Positions 15,302 through 24,996 of a stretch of 64,000 bases of DNA are shown piece by piece. The position numbers and the translations under genes are program-made. The number at the start of each line of letters is the position of its first letter. Positions within the stretch are counted from its first letter, which is position 1. Below the pieces are notes generated by a model. That model searched no databases and was not told the origin of the DNA. It saw only the letters and a list, made by a program, of their open reading frames with translations. This DNA comes from Rathayibacter sp. VKM Ac-2856 (GTDB taxonomy: Bacteria; Actinomycetota; Actinomycetes; Actinomycetales; Microbacteriaceae), in assembly GCF_013205055.1 (NCBI RefSeq), contig NZ_JABMLF010000007.1, positions 1-64,000 on the forward strand, read 5' to 3'.

Positions 15302-16462
15302 GTGGCGAAGGGGGGAGTGGGGGTGCTGGCAGCGATCATGGTGCCCGTCGTCGCGATCGCGATGCTCCTGTGGGTGCTGTTCTTCGGCGGCTCGGCCGCT
15401 GCGGCATGTCTGCCGGGCGGGGGACCGGTCAACGTGGCCGCGATCCCGGCAGATGCTCGAGTCGGTGGCTACGGCCATGATCAGCTCGTCAACGCGGGCC
15501 TGATCGTCAACGCCGGGGCCGCGAAGGGCCTCGGCGCGGACGGGCAGACGCTCGGCGTGCAGACGGCGATCGGTGAGTCCTCGCTGGTGAACATCAACTA
15601 CGGGGACGGGGCGATCAACCCGGACGGCTCGGTCGCTGACTCGATCGGCCTGTTCCAGCAGCAGTCGAGCTGGGGCACCGTCGAGCAGCGCATGGACCCC
15701 ACGACCTCCGCGGGCTTCTTCTACGACCGCCTCGTGGCAGTCGAGGGCTGGCAGACGATGGAGCCCTCCATCGCGATCAACAAAGTCCAGCGCAACGCCG
15801 ACCCGAACCACTACACGAAGTACCGCGCCGACGCCGTGGCGATCATGGCCTACCTCGCCGGCCTCGGCAGCACCCCGGCCCCGACGACCGGGGCCGCAGT
15901 GCCCGTGTCTACGTCGACGGCCACGCCGCCCCCCGTGGCCGCCGGATGCGCGGCTATCTCCGGCGATGCGCAAGCTCTCGCGCAGGGCCTCGTGAAGGCG
16001 ATGGATGAGGGGCGTCTGCGCTTCCTCGAGGACCGCTACGCGCAGCAGGTCCGCGACGTCGCCGCGGGCACCGCGTCGGCAGACTGCGGCCTCGACGTCC
16101 GCATCCTCCAGATCATCACCATTGCGCTGAACACGTTCGACACGGTGGGCGTCTCCGACCTCAACCGCAAGTGCACGAACGAGACCGGGCTAGGGGCGGG
16201 CACCGCCTCCTCCCACTACATCGACGGCGGCGGTCACGCGGTGGACTTCACCGCATTCAACGGCACCGCCACTACGGGCTGCGACGCGAACGCCTTGCAG
16301 CTGCTCAGCGTCCTCGACCCCCAGGTGCCGAACGGTTCGCGGGCCGGCCAGATCCAGTGCCGCTCGACCCACTACACGAACATCGGCGGGTTCTACGACA
16401 CCCCGAACCACCTGCACTTCGACATGGGCTTCACCGACGCCCCTCTCACCCTCGCCGGATAA
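15302..16462 (+). CDS. Bifunctional peptidoglycan hydrolase of the conjugation machine (VirB1-like)
   Basis: 386 residues from GTG 15302. Membrane anchor at ~10-32. Lysozyme-like domain at ~45-185 with Glu in TAIGESSLVN and the motif DSIGLFQQQSSWG. A Pro/Thr linker follows, then a C-terminal domain (~220-386) with SSHYIDGGGHAVDF and HLHFDMGF, which resembles the zinc-binding residues of M15/LAS-type peptidases. Such two-domain enzymes open the cell wall for type IV secretion in Gram-positives. Confidence 0.8.
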   Translation: MAKGGVGVLAAIMVPVVAIAMLLWVLFFGGSAAAACLPGGGPVNVAAIPADARVGGYGHDQLVNAGLIVNAGAAKGLGADGQTLGVQTAIGESSLVNINYGDGAINPDGSVADSIGLFQQQSSWGTVEQRMDPTTSAGFFYDRLVAVEGWQTMEPSIAINKVQRNADPNHYTKYRADAVAIMAYLAGLGSTPAPTTGAAVPVSTSTATPPPVAAGCAAISGDAQALAQGLVKAMDEGRLRFLEDRYAQQVRDVAAGTASADCGLDVRILQIITIALNTFDTVGVSDLNRKCTNETGLGAGTASSHYIDGGGHAVDFTAFNGTATTGCDANALQLLSVLDPQVPNGSRAGQIQCRSTHYTNIGGFYDTPNHLHFDMGFTDAPLTLAG

Positions 16463-16534
16463 CCGGACCTTCTCGGCGCCCCAACCGGCGGCACCGATAA
16501 CCCCGCACCACCAACCAAGAAAACGGAGCACACC

Positions 16535-16840
16535 ATGTCTGTTCTCGCTCTTTCCTCCGAGCTGATCACCGCCGCCGGCGCCCTCGCCGGTGTCGTGCCC
16601 GACCCGGGCCCCGGCGGCATGCCCCCCGGGTTCGAGGCCTTCACCACCGTCATGGGCTGGGCCAAGTGGGTCGGCCTCGGCGTCGCCGTCGTCGGCCTGA
16701 TCATCCTCGGCGTCACCATGACCGTCTCCGCCCGCCGCGGCGAAGGCGGAGAAATCGGCGGCTGGCTCGGCCGCCTGCTCGTCGGCGTGATCATCGTGTC
16801 CGCCGCGTTCACGATCGTTGGCTTCCTGATGGGCGCGTAG
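16535..16840 (+). CDS. Small two-helix membrane protein, VirB2/TrbC-like
   Basis: 101 residues: short N-terminal hydrophobic stretch, a Pro/Gly-rich loop (VPDPGPGGMPPGFE), then two membrane segments at ~38-62 and ~78-98 with RRGEGGEIGG between. Size, topology and position after the hydrolase and before the TrbL-like gene fit a pilin-like VirB2 or its Gram-positive counterpart. Sequence alone is weak; context carries the call. Confidence 0.65.
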   Translation: MSVLALSSELITAAGALAGVVPDPGPGGMPPGFEAFTTVMGWAKWVGLGVAVVGLIILGVTMTVSARRGEGGEIGGWLGRLLVGVIIVSAAFTIVGFLMGA

Positions 16841-16881
16841 CGTCCCGGGGAAACCAACCGATCAACGAAAGGCACGACGTC

Positions 16882-17613
16882 ATGAGCGACACGGGATCCC
16901 GCAGCCCCTTCACCAGTCGAGGATTCATCTTCGGAGCGATCATCTTCGGAGTCCTCGTACTGGCGGCGATTCTGCTCGCTGTCACGTCCCTCGGCGGTGG
17001 TGGCGGGCAGCAGAGCGCGCCCGCCACCACCGCGACGCCGACGAGCGCGGCGACGCCCGAGGCCGACGCGGACGCCGCAAGCGTCTGCGGACTTCCCGGG
17101 TACGAAGAGAGCGGCACCCTCACCGCCGCCCCCGTGACCGAATGGACCATCGTCGGCACGATGGCCGCTCCCGGAGGCGCCGACGTCGGCCCGGGTGCGA
17201 CCGACAGCGACGGGCTCCGCCGCTGCTACGCGCACACGGTGGAGGGTGCCCTGTTCGCCACGGCGAACATCTGGGCGATGGGTACCAACGGAAGCCTTGG
17301 CGACTCCATCACCGACAAGCTCTCGGTCCCCGGGCCTGGCCGCGATGCGGCAATGGCTCGCCAGAGCTCCAACACAAGCAACGGACTGAGCGCTCAGATC
17401 ATCGGTTTCAAGACGCTGGCCTACACCGGCGACGCCGCGACGATCGATATCGCGTTCCGCCTGAACACGGGAGTACAGATGAGTATCGCAACGGAGCTGC
17501 GCTGGTCGGAGGGCGACTGGAAAGTCCAGCTCACCGACGACGGCCAGAGCTCCTACCGCCCGGTCACCCTGCAGAGCCTGGGTGGCTACGTGCCATGGGC
17601 GGGTGTTGAGTGA
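16882..17613 (+). CDS. Bitopic T4SS protein, VirB8/TcpC-like position
   Basis: 243 residues. One membrane segment at ~15-36, a Thr/Ala linker, then an extracellular domain of ~170 residues with two Cys (VCGLPGYE and LRRCYAHT). The pattern fits VirB8-like scaffold proteins with an NTF2-like outer domain. ATG 16882 follows GAAAGG. The next gene overlaps by 4 bp (GTGA). Family membership inferred mainly from topology and order. Confidence 0.6.
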   Translation: MSDTGSRSPFTSRGFIFGAIIFGVLVLAAILLAVTSLGGGGGQQSAPATTATPTSAATPEADADAASVCGLPGYEESGTLTAAPVTEWTIVGTMAAPGGADVGPGATDSDGLRRCYAHTVEGALFATANIWAMGTNGSLGDSITDKLSVPGPGRDAAMARQSSNTSNGLSAQIIGFKTLAYTGDAATIDIAFRLNTGVQMSIATELRWSEGDWKVQLTDDGQSSYRPVTLQSLGGYVPWAGVE

Positions 17614-19205
17614 ACCCCGCCGCCGCTACGGACGCCCCCTGCGACTTCTGGGACCTCGGATGCCAGGCCGGTCAGGGCCTCGGTGAAATCGTCTCTCAGG
17701 CATCGAACGATGCCTTGCAGCAATTCGTGAACAACATCCTCGAGGGCTACGGCAAAGCGATTGTCTCGCTAGGCACCCTCTGGGTGAACGTCCCCTCCCC
17801 GGTGACCGTGGTCGACAGGGGAGGCGGCGTCAACGGCGGCGGAACCCCGCCGCTGCCTGAGGCATTCGAGACGATCCTCGGTTACGTGACGTGGGTCGCC
17901 GCGGGCCTCGCCGTCATGTCGCTCATCATCGCTGGCGTGATGATGAGCAGCCGTCGTCGCCACGGCGACGGCGAGGCGCACATGGGCCGCATCGGCGTCA
18001 TCATCCTCGCCGTGTTCCTGCTCTCCTCGGCATCCGCGCTCGTAGCTGGGTTCCTCCCGCTGGCGATGCACCTCAATGAATCCTCGAGCGTGGTCGGCTG
18101 GGTGCAGGGGCAGCTCGAGTGGTACGCCGGCGGCCTTGCAATCCTCTCGATCCTCGTCGCCGCGGGCCGCATGGTCTGGACGCAGCGCGCGGGCGAGCTG
18201 CGCACCCTCGCCCGCTCCGTGCTGACGCTGATCGCTGTCGCCGGGGCCGGCCTCGTCGTAATCCGTCTCGCCACGCAGGCGGGTGACGCCTTCTCCATCT
18301 GGATCCTCAACAACTCCACCAACTGCGACGTCACCAACGGTGAGAGCAACTGCTTCGGCACCAACATTTTCGCGATGATCAGCCTCACCGCGACCGCGCC
18401 CATCGGCCTGATCGGTCTGTTCTTCCTCGGCATGCTCGCCGTCCTGATGACCTATATCCAGATCGCTCTGATGATCTTCCGCGGCGCGATGCTCGTCGTC
18501 CTCGCCGGCATCTTCCCCATCGCCGCGGCCGCGACGAACACCGAAATCGGTCAGCAGTGGTTCAAGAAGGCGATGGCCTGGACTCTCGCCTTCATCCTCT
18601 ACAAGCCCGCCGCCGCGATCGTCTACGCGATCGCGTTCCGGATGACCGGCACCGACCTGTTCAAGTCGGACGGCACTGGCCTCTTCCAGATTGTCACGGG
18701 CCTCGCACTGATGCTGATCGCGCTCATTGCCCTACCTGCGCTGATGCGCTTCCTCGTTCCTGCTATCGCCTCGGTTGGTGGCGGCGGCGGCGCAGGACTC
18801 CTGCTCGGCGCAGCAGCGGTGAGCGGGGCCGGAGACATTGCCACCGGTGCGATCCGGGCTAGCAACGGGGGCGGAAAGTCCGGAGGCGGAGGCGGCGGCT
18901 CGTCGACGAACGGACCGACCGGAAGTAACTCCTCTCCGGGATCGCCAGCGTCGTCATCCGGGACGGGTGCCGCGGGTGCGGCGCCTACCGGCGGTGCGGG
19001 AGCTGCAACAAGCGGAGCGGGTGCCGGAGCGGGTGCCGGAGCGGCAGCCGGAGGCGGAGCGGCCGCGGGAGGCGTGGCCGCCGCTGGGCCGATCGGCGCC
19101 GGCGTCGCCGTCGCGATGAAGGCCGCCGAAGGCGCGAAGCACGCGGCGGGAGCCGTGAAGTCGGCCACCGACGACGCCACCGGCAGCAACCAGAACGGGA
19201 GCTAG
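17610..19205 (+). CDS. Polytopic T4SS channel protein, VirB6/TrbL-like
   Basis: 531 residues. N-terminal ~90 residues precede about seven to eight membrane segments spanning ~90-405. The C-terminal ~130 residues are an extreme Gly/Ala/Ser low-complexity tail (about 405-531) that carries the repeated GAGAGAG pattern, probably cytoplasmic and flexible. GTG start at 17610 inside the previous stop. TrbL/VirB6 proteins form the inner-membrane part of the channel. Followed after 3 bp by the SCO6880-like gene. Confidence 0.8.
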   Translation: MNPAAATDAPCDFWDLGCQAGQGLGEIVSQASNDALQQFVNNILEGYGKAIVSLGTLWVNVPSPVTVVDRGGGVNGGGTPPLPEAFETILGYVTWVAAGLAVMSLIIAGVMMSSRRRHGDGEAHMGRIGVIILAVFLLSSASALVAGFLPLAMHLNESSSVVGWVQGQLEWYAGGLAILSILVAAGRMVWTQRAGELRTLARSVLTLIAVAGAGLVVIRLATQAGDAFSIWILNNSTNCDVTNGESNCFGTNIFAMISLTATAPIGLIGLFFLGMLAVLMTYIQIALMIFRGAMLVVLAGIFPIAAAATNTEIGQQWFKKAMAWTLAFILYKPAAAIVYAIAFRMTGTDLFKSDGTGLFQIVTGLALMLIALIALPALMRFLVPAIASVGGGGGAGLLLGAAAVSGAGDIATGAIRASNGGGKSGGGGGGSSTNGPTGSNSSPGSPASSSGTGAAGAAPTGGAGAATSGAGAGAGAGAAAGGGAAAGGVAAAGPIGAGVAVAMKAAEGAKHAAGAVKSATDDATGSNQNGS

Positions 19206-19208
19206 ACC

Positions 19209-20720
19209 ATGACCACTACCGCACCCGAGCCGGTCAAGGCTCGCACCTACGGCAACTGGCGAAAGCCCCAGACCGCCGGCCTCGGCGGGCTCGGGCAGCT
19301 CGCCACCCTCGTGATGTTCGTGGGCATCTTGTCCTCGATCGTCGCGTCCATGTTCGCCGGCCTCGGGCCGGCACTCATCGTCGCCGGGGTCTTCGGCGGC
19401 ATCCTCCTGACCGTCTCGGTCAAGGACAAGCACGGGCAGTCAGCCCTAGGAAGGACGGTGGTCCGCGTGAACTGGTGGCGCACCAAGAGCAAGGGAGCGA
19501 ACATCTACCGCTCCGGCCCGATCGGCCGCGCGAAGTGGGGGACGTTCCAGCTGCCTGGCCTGGCCGCACCCTCGCAGCTCACCGAGCACGAGGACTCCCA
19601 CGGCCGCCGGTTCGCCCTGATCAGCACCCCCATGACGAAGCACTTCACCGTGGTCCTGGCGACGGAGCCGGACGGCGCCGCGCTGGTGGATCAGGAGCAG
19701 ATCAACAACCAGGTCGCGGAGTACGGCATCTGGCTCGCCAACCTCGGAGACGAGCCCGGTATCGAAGCCGCCTCCGTCACTGTCGAGACGGCTCCGGACA
19801 CCGGCACCCGGCTGCGCGGGGAGGTCGAAGGGTCGATGGACCCAGACGCCCCGCTGTTCGCTCGAGCGATGCTCGCTGAGGTCGTGGACAGCTACCCGGT
19901 CGGCTCCGCGACCATCCGCGCGTACATCGCACTGACCTTCACGGCCACGGCTCGGATCGGCGGAAAGCGCCGAAACGCCAAGGAAGTGGCTGCGGATCTT
20001 TCCGCGCGCATTCCCGGTCTGACGAACTCCCTCGCAGCAACCGGCGCCGGCGCTGCTCGGCCTCTGAACGCGCAGGAGCTGTGCGAGGTCATCCGCACCG
20101 CCTACGACCCCGACGCCGCAGTCCTGATCGACCAGGCCCGCGCAGCGGGCGAGACGGCAGACCTGTCCTGGACCGACGTCGGCCCCGCCGCGGCAGAAGC
20201 ACACTGGGACTCGTACCGGCACGACGGTGCCGTGTCGACGTCGTGGACGATGACCGCCCCGCCGCGCGGCGTCGTGCAGGCCGGAATCCTCGCCCGCCTG
20301 CTCGCCCCGCACCGCGACATCGCCCGCAAGCGCGTCACCCTGCTCTACCGCCCCATCGACCCCGCCCGCGCCGCAGCGCTCGTGGAGGCAGACCTCAACG
20401 CCGCGCAGTTCAACTCCTCCGCGTCGACCAAGCCGACCGCCCGCTCGACGCTCTCGACGCGCTCGGCGCAGGCGACAGCCGCGGAGGAAGCCTCCGGCGC
20501 CGGGCTGATGAACTTCGGCCTGATCGTCACCGCCACGACGATGCAGCGCACGCAGGAGCCCGAAGCGCGCGCCGCCGTCGACTCCCTCACCTCCGCCGCA
20601 CGGCTGCGGATGCGACCGGCCTACGGATCGCAGGACTCCGCCTTCGCCGCCGCGCTCCCGCTCGGCCTGGTCCTCCCGCGACACCTGCGCATCCCGAACG
20701 AGGTCCGAGAAGCGCTGTGA
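19209..20720 (+). CDS. SCO6880-type T4SS protein
   Basis: 503 residues. Two membrane segments at ~35-75, then a soluble body without Walker motifs. Matches the SCO6880 family that precedes VirB4 ATPase genes in actinobacterial conjugation clusters, with PrgI-like membrane portion and an N-terminal VirB4-like domain, so the VirB4 function appears divided between this protein and the next. Final ~90 residues (TLSTRSAQATAAEEASGAGL onward) may contact the ATPase. Confidence 0.85.
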   Translation: MTTTAPEPVKARTYGNWRKPQTAGLGGLGQLATLVMFVGILSSIVASMFAGLGPALIVAGVFGGILLTVSVKDKHGQSALGRTVVRVNWWRTKSKGANIYRSGPIGRAKWGTFQLPGLAAPSQLTEHEDSHGRRFALISTPMTKHFTVVLATEPDGAALVDQEQINNQVAEYGIWLANLGDEPGIEAASVTVETAPDTGTRLRGEVEGSMDPDAPLFARAMLAEVVDSYPVGSATIRAYIALTFTATARIGGKRRNAKEVAADLSARIPGLTNSLAATGAGAARPLNAQELCEVIRTAYDPDAAVLIDQARAAGETADLSWTDVGPAAAEAHWDSYRHDGAVSTSWTMTAPPRGVVQAGILARLLAPHRDIARKRVTLLYRPIDPARAAALVEADLNAAQFNSSASTKPTARSTLSTRSAQATAAEEASGAGLMNFGLIVTATTMQRTQEPEARAAVDSLTSAARLRMRPAYGSQDSAFAAALPLGLVLPRHLRIPNEVREAL

Positions 20721-20736
20721 CCTCGATGAGCGCGCA

Positions 20737-20772
20737 GGGGACGGCACCGGGCGAGTGTCCGGTGCCGTCCCC
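20737..20772 (+). terminator. Strong intercistronic hairpin between SCO6880-like and VirB4 genes
   Basis: Perfect 14-bp stem (GGGGACGGCACCGG with CCGGTGCCGTCCCC), loop of 8, and no U-tract. It is the only sizeable gap in the core of an otherwise overlapping operon. It may attenuate or process the message to set the VirB4 level. Confidence 0.55.
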
Positions 20773-20817
20773 GCTTAAGTCCCACCGCCCCGCCCCGATC
20801 ACTGCCGGAGGTTCCCA

Positions 20818-22779
20818 GTGAGCATCATCAGCACCAAGTTCTTCTCTCGCCACCGCGACGAGACGCCCGATGACGTCTCCACGGATGCCGACGAGCTGCC
20901 CACCGGCGCCGGCGGAGTCGATGAGGAGCAGGAAGCTCTCGACGTCGACGTGTTCGACACGGCCGTGCCCACGGGTGCGGTCGGCGCTCCGTCGACGGCG
21001 GAGGCCGCGTCGGCGTCGACGTACAGCCGTGCCGGCTCCCGCCGAGCCCGCAAAGAGGAGGAGGAGGCTGCTGCGGCTCGCGCTGCGGCATCACCGCTGG
21101 CGCGCGAGAAGCCCTCGAAGCGGTCGCGGAAGAAGCGGGCGATCCCGCACCAGGGCGGCAAGCAAAAGGTCGAGAAGAACGTCGCGCCGATCCGGCCGAT
21201 GCGCCCGACCTCGACGGGGTGGCTGGGACGTGGCGGCGGGCAGGCCGTCTCGATCCAGCCCGCCGATGAGTTCCGCGCAACGACCGTGCAGGTGTGCGGG
21301 CTGTACCCGTTCTCGGTCGGCACCGGAACTCCCATGATCGGCGTGCCGCTGGGGAAGAACCTCGCCACCGGGGCGTCGGTGCTGTGCGATCCGATCAGCT
21401 GGTTCCAGCGGGCGCAGCTCATCTCGAATCCGTCGATGTTTGTCCTCGGTAAGCCGGGCCTCGGGAAGTCCTCGCTCACCCGCCGCATGGCGACCGGGCT
21501 CGCCGGATACGGCACCCTCCCGCTGGTCCTCGGTGACTTGAAGCCCGACTACGTGGACCTGATCCGCGCCCTCGACGGCCAGGTCATCACCCTCGGCCGC
21601 GGCCGCGGCTACCTCAACATCCTCGACCCGGGCGAGGCGACGGTCGCCGCGCAGCGACTCCGCGACGACGCCGACCAGGCCCTCGAGCGCGCCTCCGAGC
21701 TCGACGCTCGCGGCGAGAACTCGGCGGAGGAGCGCAAGCACGCGGTGAAATCGCAGCGCCTCGCGTCGCAGGTGCTCGCGGACGCTCACGGCCGCCGGCA
21801 CACGATGATCGCCGCGTTGCTGACGATCCTCCGCTCCGAGCCGCCGAGCGACCGGGAAGAGACGATCATCGACCGGGCGCTGAAGTACCTGGACGAGACG
21901 CACGAGGGCATCCCCGTCCTAGCGGATCTTCTGGCCGTGATCCAGGCAGCGCCCGACGAGATTCGCCAGGTCGCCCTCGACCGCGGCGACCTCGCCCGCT
22001 ACAAGGCGATCACCGAGAACCTCGAAGCCTCCCTCATCGGCCTCACGACCGGCGGCCGGCTGGGCGAAATCTTCTCCCGCCAGACCACCACCCCGATGCG
22101 CCGGGACCGCCCCGTCGTCTACGACGTGTCCTCGATCGATGACTCCGAAGGCGATCTGCAGGCCAGCATCCTGCTCGCCTGCTGGTCCGCCGGCTTCGGA
22201 ACGGTCAACGTCGCCTCCGCCCTCGCAGAAGCGGGGCTGGAACCGCGCCGGCACTACTTCGTGATCCTCGATGAGCTGTGGCGGGCGCTGCGCGCGGGCA
22301 AGGGCATGGTCGATCGCGTCGACGCGCTCACCCGCCTGAACCGTGCCCGCGGTGTCGGCCTGGCGATGATCAGCCACACGATGAGCGACCTGCTGGCCCT
22401 GTCCTCGCAGGAGGATCAGATGAAGGCCAAGGGCTTCGTGGAGCGCTCCGGCATGGTGATCTGCGGCGGGCTCCCCGGCGCGGAAATGCCGCTGCTGACC
22501 TCCGCAGTGCCGATGTCGAACGCGGAACAAGCGATGCTGACGAGCTGGCAGGACCCGCCCGCGTGGGACCCGGTATCGGGACATGAGTCGGAGCCTCCCG
22601 GGCGCGGCCGGTTCCTGATCAAGGTGGGCGGCCGGCCCGGTATTCCGATCCGGGTGCAGCTGACCAGCGCCGAGCTCGACGTCAACGACACCAACAAGCT
22701 CTGGCACACCACCTCCCGTGCCGGACGCGCGAACGAGCCGCTGGCGACCGATCCGGTCGTGGTGGAGATCCTGCCGTGA
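20818..22779 (+). CDS. VirB4/TraE-like T4SS ATPase
   Basis: 653 residues from GTG 20818 with GGAGG upstream. A charged disordered N-terminus (~1-125) with two Glu/Arg clusters precedes the ATPase core: Walker A FVLGKPGLGKSSLTRR at ~205-220, Walker B FVILDELWRALRAG near 480, and the sensor-like region MISHTMSDLLALSS. Powers assembly of the mating channel. The N-terminal VirB4 domain is missing and is probably supplied by the SCO6880-like protein. Confidence 0.9.
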   Translation: MSIISTKFFSRHRDETPDDVSTDADELPTGAGGVDEEQEALDVDVFDTAVPTGAVGAPSTAEAASASTYSRAGSRRARKEEEEAAAARAAASPLAREKPSKRSRKKRAIPHQGGKQKVEKNVAPIRPMRPTSTGWLGRGGGQAVSIQPADEFRATTVQVCGLYPFSVGTGTPMIGVPLGKNLATGASVLCDPISWFQRAQLISNPSMFVLGKPGLGKSSLTRRMATGLAGYGTLPLVLGDLKPDYVDLIRALDGQVITLGRGRGYLNILDPGEATVAAQRLRDDADQALERASELDARGENSAEERKHAVKSQRLASQVLADAHGRRHTMIAALLTILRSEPPSDREETIIDRALKYLDETHEGIPVLADLLAVIQAAPDEIRQVALDRGDLARYKAITENLEASLIGLTTGGRLGEIFSRQTTTPMRRDRPVVYDVSSIDDSEGDLQASILLACWSAGFGTVNVASALAEAGLEPRRHYFVILDELWRALRAGKGMVDRVDALTRLNRARGVGLAMISHTMSDLLALSSQEDQMKAKGFVERSGMVICGGLPGAEMPLLTSAVPMSNAEQAMLTSWQDPPAWDPVSGHESEPPGRGRFLIKVGGRPGIPIRVQLTSAELDVNDTNKLWHTTSRAGRANEPLATDPVVVEILP

Positions 22780-22970
22780 ACCTCTGGCTGGGCTTCGTCG
22801 GAGTCGTGATTTTCGGCCTCGGCAGCCTGTGCCACGTCGTCGTGCAGGGCACCGACGTTTGGACGCAACGCACGTTGACCCGGCCACACGCGCTCTCAAT
22901 CGCCGGCTGGCTGTTCACCGCAGCCGGCGCGGCGACCGTCGCCGCCGTGATGATTCCCGCGCTGCCATGA
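22776..22970 (+). CDS. Small two-helix membrane protein, 64 aa
   Basis: Two hydrophobic segments (~3-20 and ~43-62) joined by a basic loop (TQRTLTRPHAL). Start overlaps VirB4 stop by 4 bp and its own stop overlaps the next start by 4 bp, so it is a coupled member of the T4SS operon. No family recognised. Confidence 0.7.
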   Translation: MNLWLGFVGVVIFGLGSLCHVVVQGTDVWTQRTLTRPHALSIAGWLFTAAGAATVAAVMIPALP

Positions 22971-23179
22971 CCTGCCCCTCGACCCTCGCGTTCGAGGGCT
23001 ACCTGTGGTCCTGCGTCACCAGCTCGCCCTGGCATGAGTTCCACGCCGCGGACCTTCCGATCGAGTTCGTAGAACGCGGTCTTGCCCTCGTGCACTGGGG
23101 CACCACGCAACAGGCACCCGACGACGACCCGACCCCGCGGTGGGTCGGCCCGATCTACACGACCGAGAGGACGAACTGA
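22967..23179 (+). CDS. Small soluble protein, 70 aa
   Basis: Trp-rich (WSCVTSSPWHEF ... VHWGTTQQ ... RWVGPIY), with Cys at 4 and 17; no membrane segment. Both ends overlap neighbours by 1-4 bp, which strongly supports translation. Unknown function inside the operon; could be a small adaptor of the coupling ATPase. Confidence 0.7.
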   Translation: MTCPSTLAFEGYLWSCVTSSPWHEFHAADLPIEFVERGLALVHWGTTQQAPDDDPTPRWVGPIYTTERTN

Positions 23180-24996
23180 TGAGCATGACCAACAACCGCC
23201 GCAGAGAGCCGGGGAAGGCCGGCGGCGGGTTCGGGATAGCGATCGCGGCCGGCGGTGCACTCGTGGTGATCCTGGGGCTATACATCGCGATTCGCGTCGG
23301 ATCACAGGCGGACGGGGTCAACCCCGACATGAGCACCGACCCCTCGAACTTCGTCAGCGTCGTGGTCGACGTGTTCCGCGGCCGCCTCGTCTGGCCTGCG
23401 ACTGCGACGTGGATTGCGGGCGGCATCGGCGCCGTTCTCGTCGTGCTGGTCGTGTTCTTCCTGCTGATCAAGTCCAGCGGCGGCAAGCACCGCACCCCGC
23501 TCGACTGGGCTGCCCGCCACATGGCGACGCCGAACGAGCTGCGTCAGATGCGCGGCAAGGAGGCCAAGCAGAAGTCGGCGCGTCTCGGTGTGCCCGACTC
23601 CTTCGGCGTCCCTGTGGGGGCGCTGCTGACGGACGGCCGTCCGCTCTACGCCTCGTTCGAGGACATGACGCTGCTGCTCGCCGGTCCCCGTGTGGGCAAG
23701 TCGACATCGTTCGTCATCCCGGCGATCGCCAATGCGCCGGGCGCGGTCGTCACGACGTCGAACAAGCCGGACGTGCTCTATGCGACGCGGGACCTACGTG
23801 CGCAGGCCGGCAACGTCTGGGTGTTCGATCCGCAGCGGGTCGCCGTCGAGCCGGCGTCCTGGTGGTGGAATCCGTTGTCCTACGTCACCGACGACACCAA
23901 GGCGGCCAAGCTCGCGCAGCACTTCGCGTCGGGGTCGAGCGAGCTCGGCGCACGAACCGATGCGCACTTCGAGCCCTCCGGCCGCGAACTGCTCGCGGGC
24001 TTCCTTCTGGCGGCGGCGATCGACGGCCGCCCGATCACCGACGTCTACGAGTGGACGACGACCCCGGGCGACGAGACGGCCGGCGACATCCTCGCAGCGA
24101 GTGAATGGACCCTGATGGCACGCAGCGTGCAGGGCTCCTCCCGCCTCGAGCACAGGGAGCGCGGATCGGTCTACTCGACAGCCCGCCGCATGGCGTCCTG
24201 CTTGAAGGACTCCGGCACCCGGCAGTGGGTGAACCGGCAGGGCGAGAACGACCCGCGCCCGGAGTTCGATCCGGCCGCGTTCGTGCGCTCGACCGGGACG
24301 CTCTACAGCCTGTCCAAGGAGGGCGCCGGCAGCGCCGGCCCTCTCGTCCTTGCCCTGACCGCCGCGACGGTCGAGGCGGCGGAGGAGCTGGCAGCGGTGT
24401 CGCCCGGCGGCCGGATGCAGACGCCGATGCTCGGCGTGCTCGATGAGGCCGCGAACGTCTGCCGCTGGCGGGACCTCCCCGACCTCTACAGCCACTACGG
24501 CTCCCGGGGCATCCCGATCATGTCGGTGTTCCAGTCCTGGTCGCAGGGCATCGGGGTATTCGGCAAGGAGGGCATGTTGAAGCTCTGGTCGGCCGCGAAC
24601 GTGAAGCTCTACGCCGGCGGAATCTCCGAGCCGGAGTTCCTGGGCATGGTGTCCGATCTGATCGGCACCTACGACCGCGAGACGACCTCCGCGAGCATGA
24701 ACAAGGGCGTGCGCTCGACCACCACCGCGTTGAAGCGAGAGAAGATCCTCGACGTCGCGGAGCTGGCGACGCTCCCGATCCCGCGGAAGGGACGCAAGAC
24801 CGGTCGAGCGATCATGATGTCCTCCGGCTCCCGTGCAGCGATGCTGCGCACGGTGCCGTGGTTCGACGGCCCCAAGGAGTTCGTCGCGGGTATCAACGCA
24901 TCGATCGCGCGGAACCAGCCCGGCGGCGCTGCACCGGCAGCACCAGCACCGGCGCCGGGCGCTGACCGGCCGCTCGCCCCGGTGGAGGGATCATGA
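23179..24996 (+). CDS. VirD4/TraG-type coupling ATPase
   Basis: 605 residues. Two N-terminal membrane segments (~15-40 and ~75-100), cytoplasmic RecA-like core with Walker A LLLAGPRVGKSTSFV (~170) and Walker B MLGVLDEAANVC (~415), then FQSWSQGIGVFG typical of TraG/VirD4. Start 23179 overlaps the previous stop by one base. Brings the relaxase-DNA complex to the channel. Disordered Ala/Pro tail. Confidence 0.93.
   Translation: MSMTNNRRREPGKAGGGFGIAIAAGGALVVILGLYIAIRVGSQADGVNPDMSTDPSNFVSVVVDVFRGRLVWPATATWIAGGIGAVLVVLVVFFLLIKSSGGKHRTPLDWAARHMATPNELRQMRGKEAKQKSARLGVPDSFGVPVGALLTDGRPLYASFEDMTLLLAGPRVGKSTSFVIPAIANAPGAVVTTSNKPDVLYATRDLRAQAGNVWVFDPQRVAVEPASWWWNPLSYVTDDTKAAKLAQHFASGSSELGARTDAHFEPSGRELLAGFLLAAAIDGRPITDVYEWTTTPGDETAGDILAASEWTLMARSVQGSSRLEHRERGSVYSTARRMASCLKDSGTRQWVNRQGENDPRPEFDPAAFVRSTGTLYSLSKEGAGSAGPLVLALTAATVEAAEELAAVSPGGRMQTPMLGVLDEAANVCRWRDLPDLYSHYGSRGIPIMSVFQSWSQGIGVFGKEGMLKLWSAANVKLYAGGISEPEFLGMVSDLIGTYDRETTSASMNKGVRSTTTALKREKILDVAELATLPIPRKGRKTGRAIMMSSGSRAAMLRTVPWFDGPKEFVAGINASIARNQPGGAAPAAPAPAPGADRPLAPVEGS

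Noticed and set aside
20726-20821. 31-codon frame between SCO6880-like and VirB4 genes as a gene
   Set aside because: Its sequence is mostly the hairpin itself; no Shine-Dalgarno. Mentioned only as a possible coupling device.
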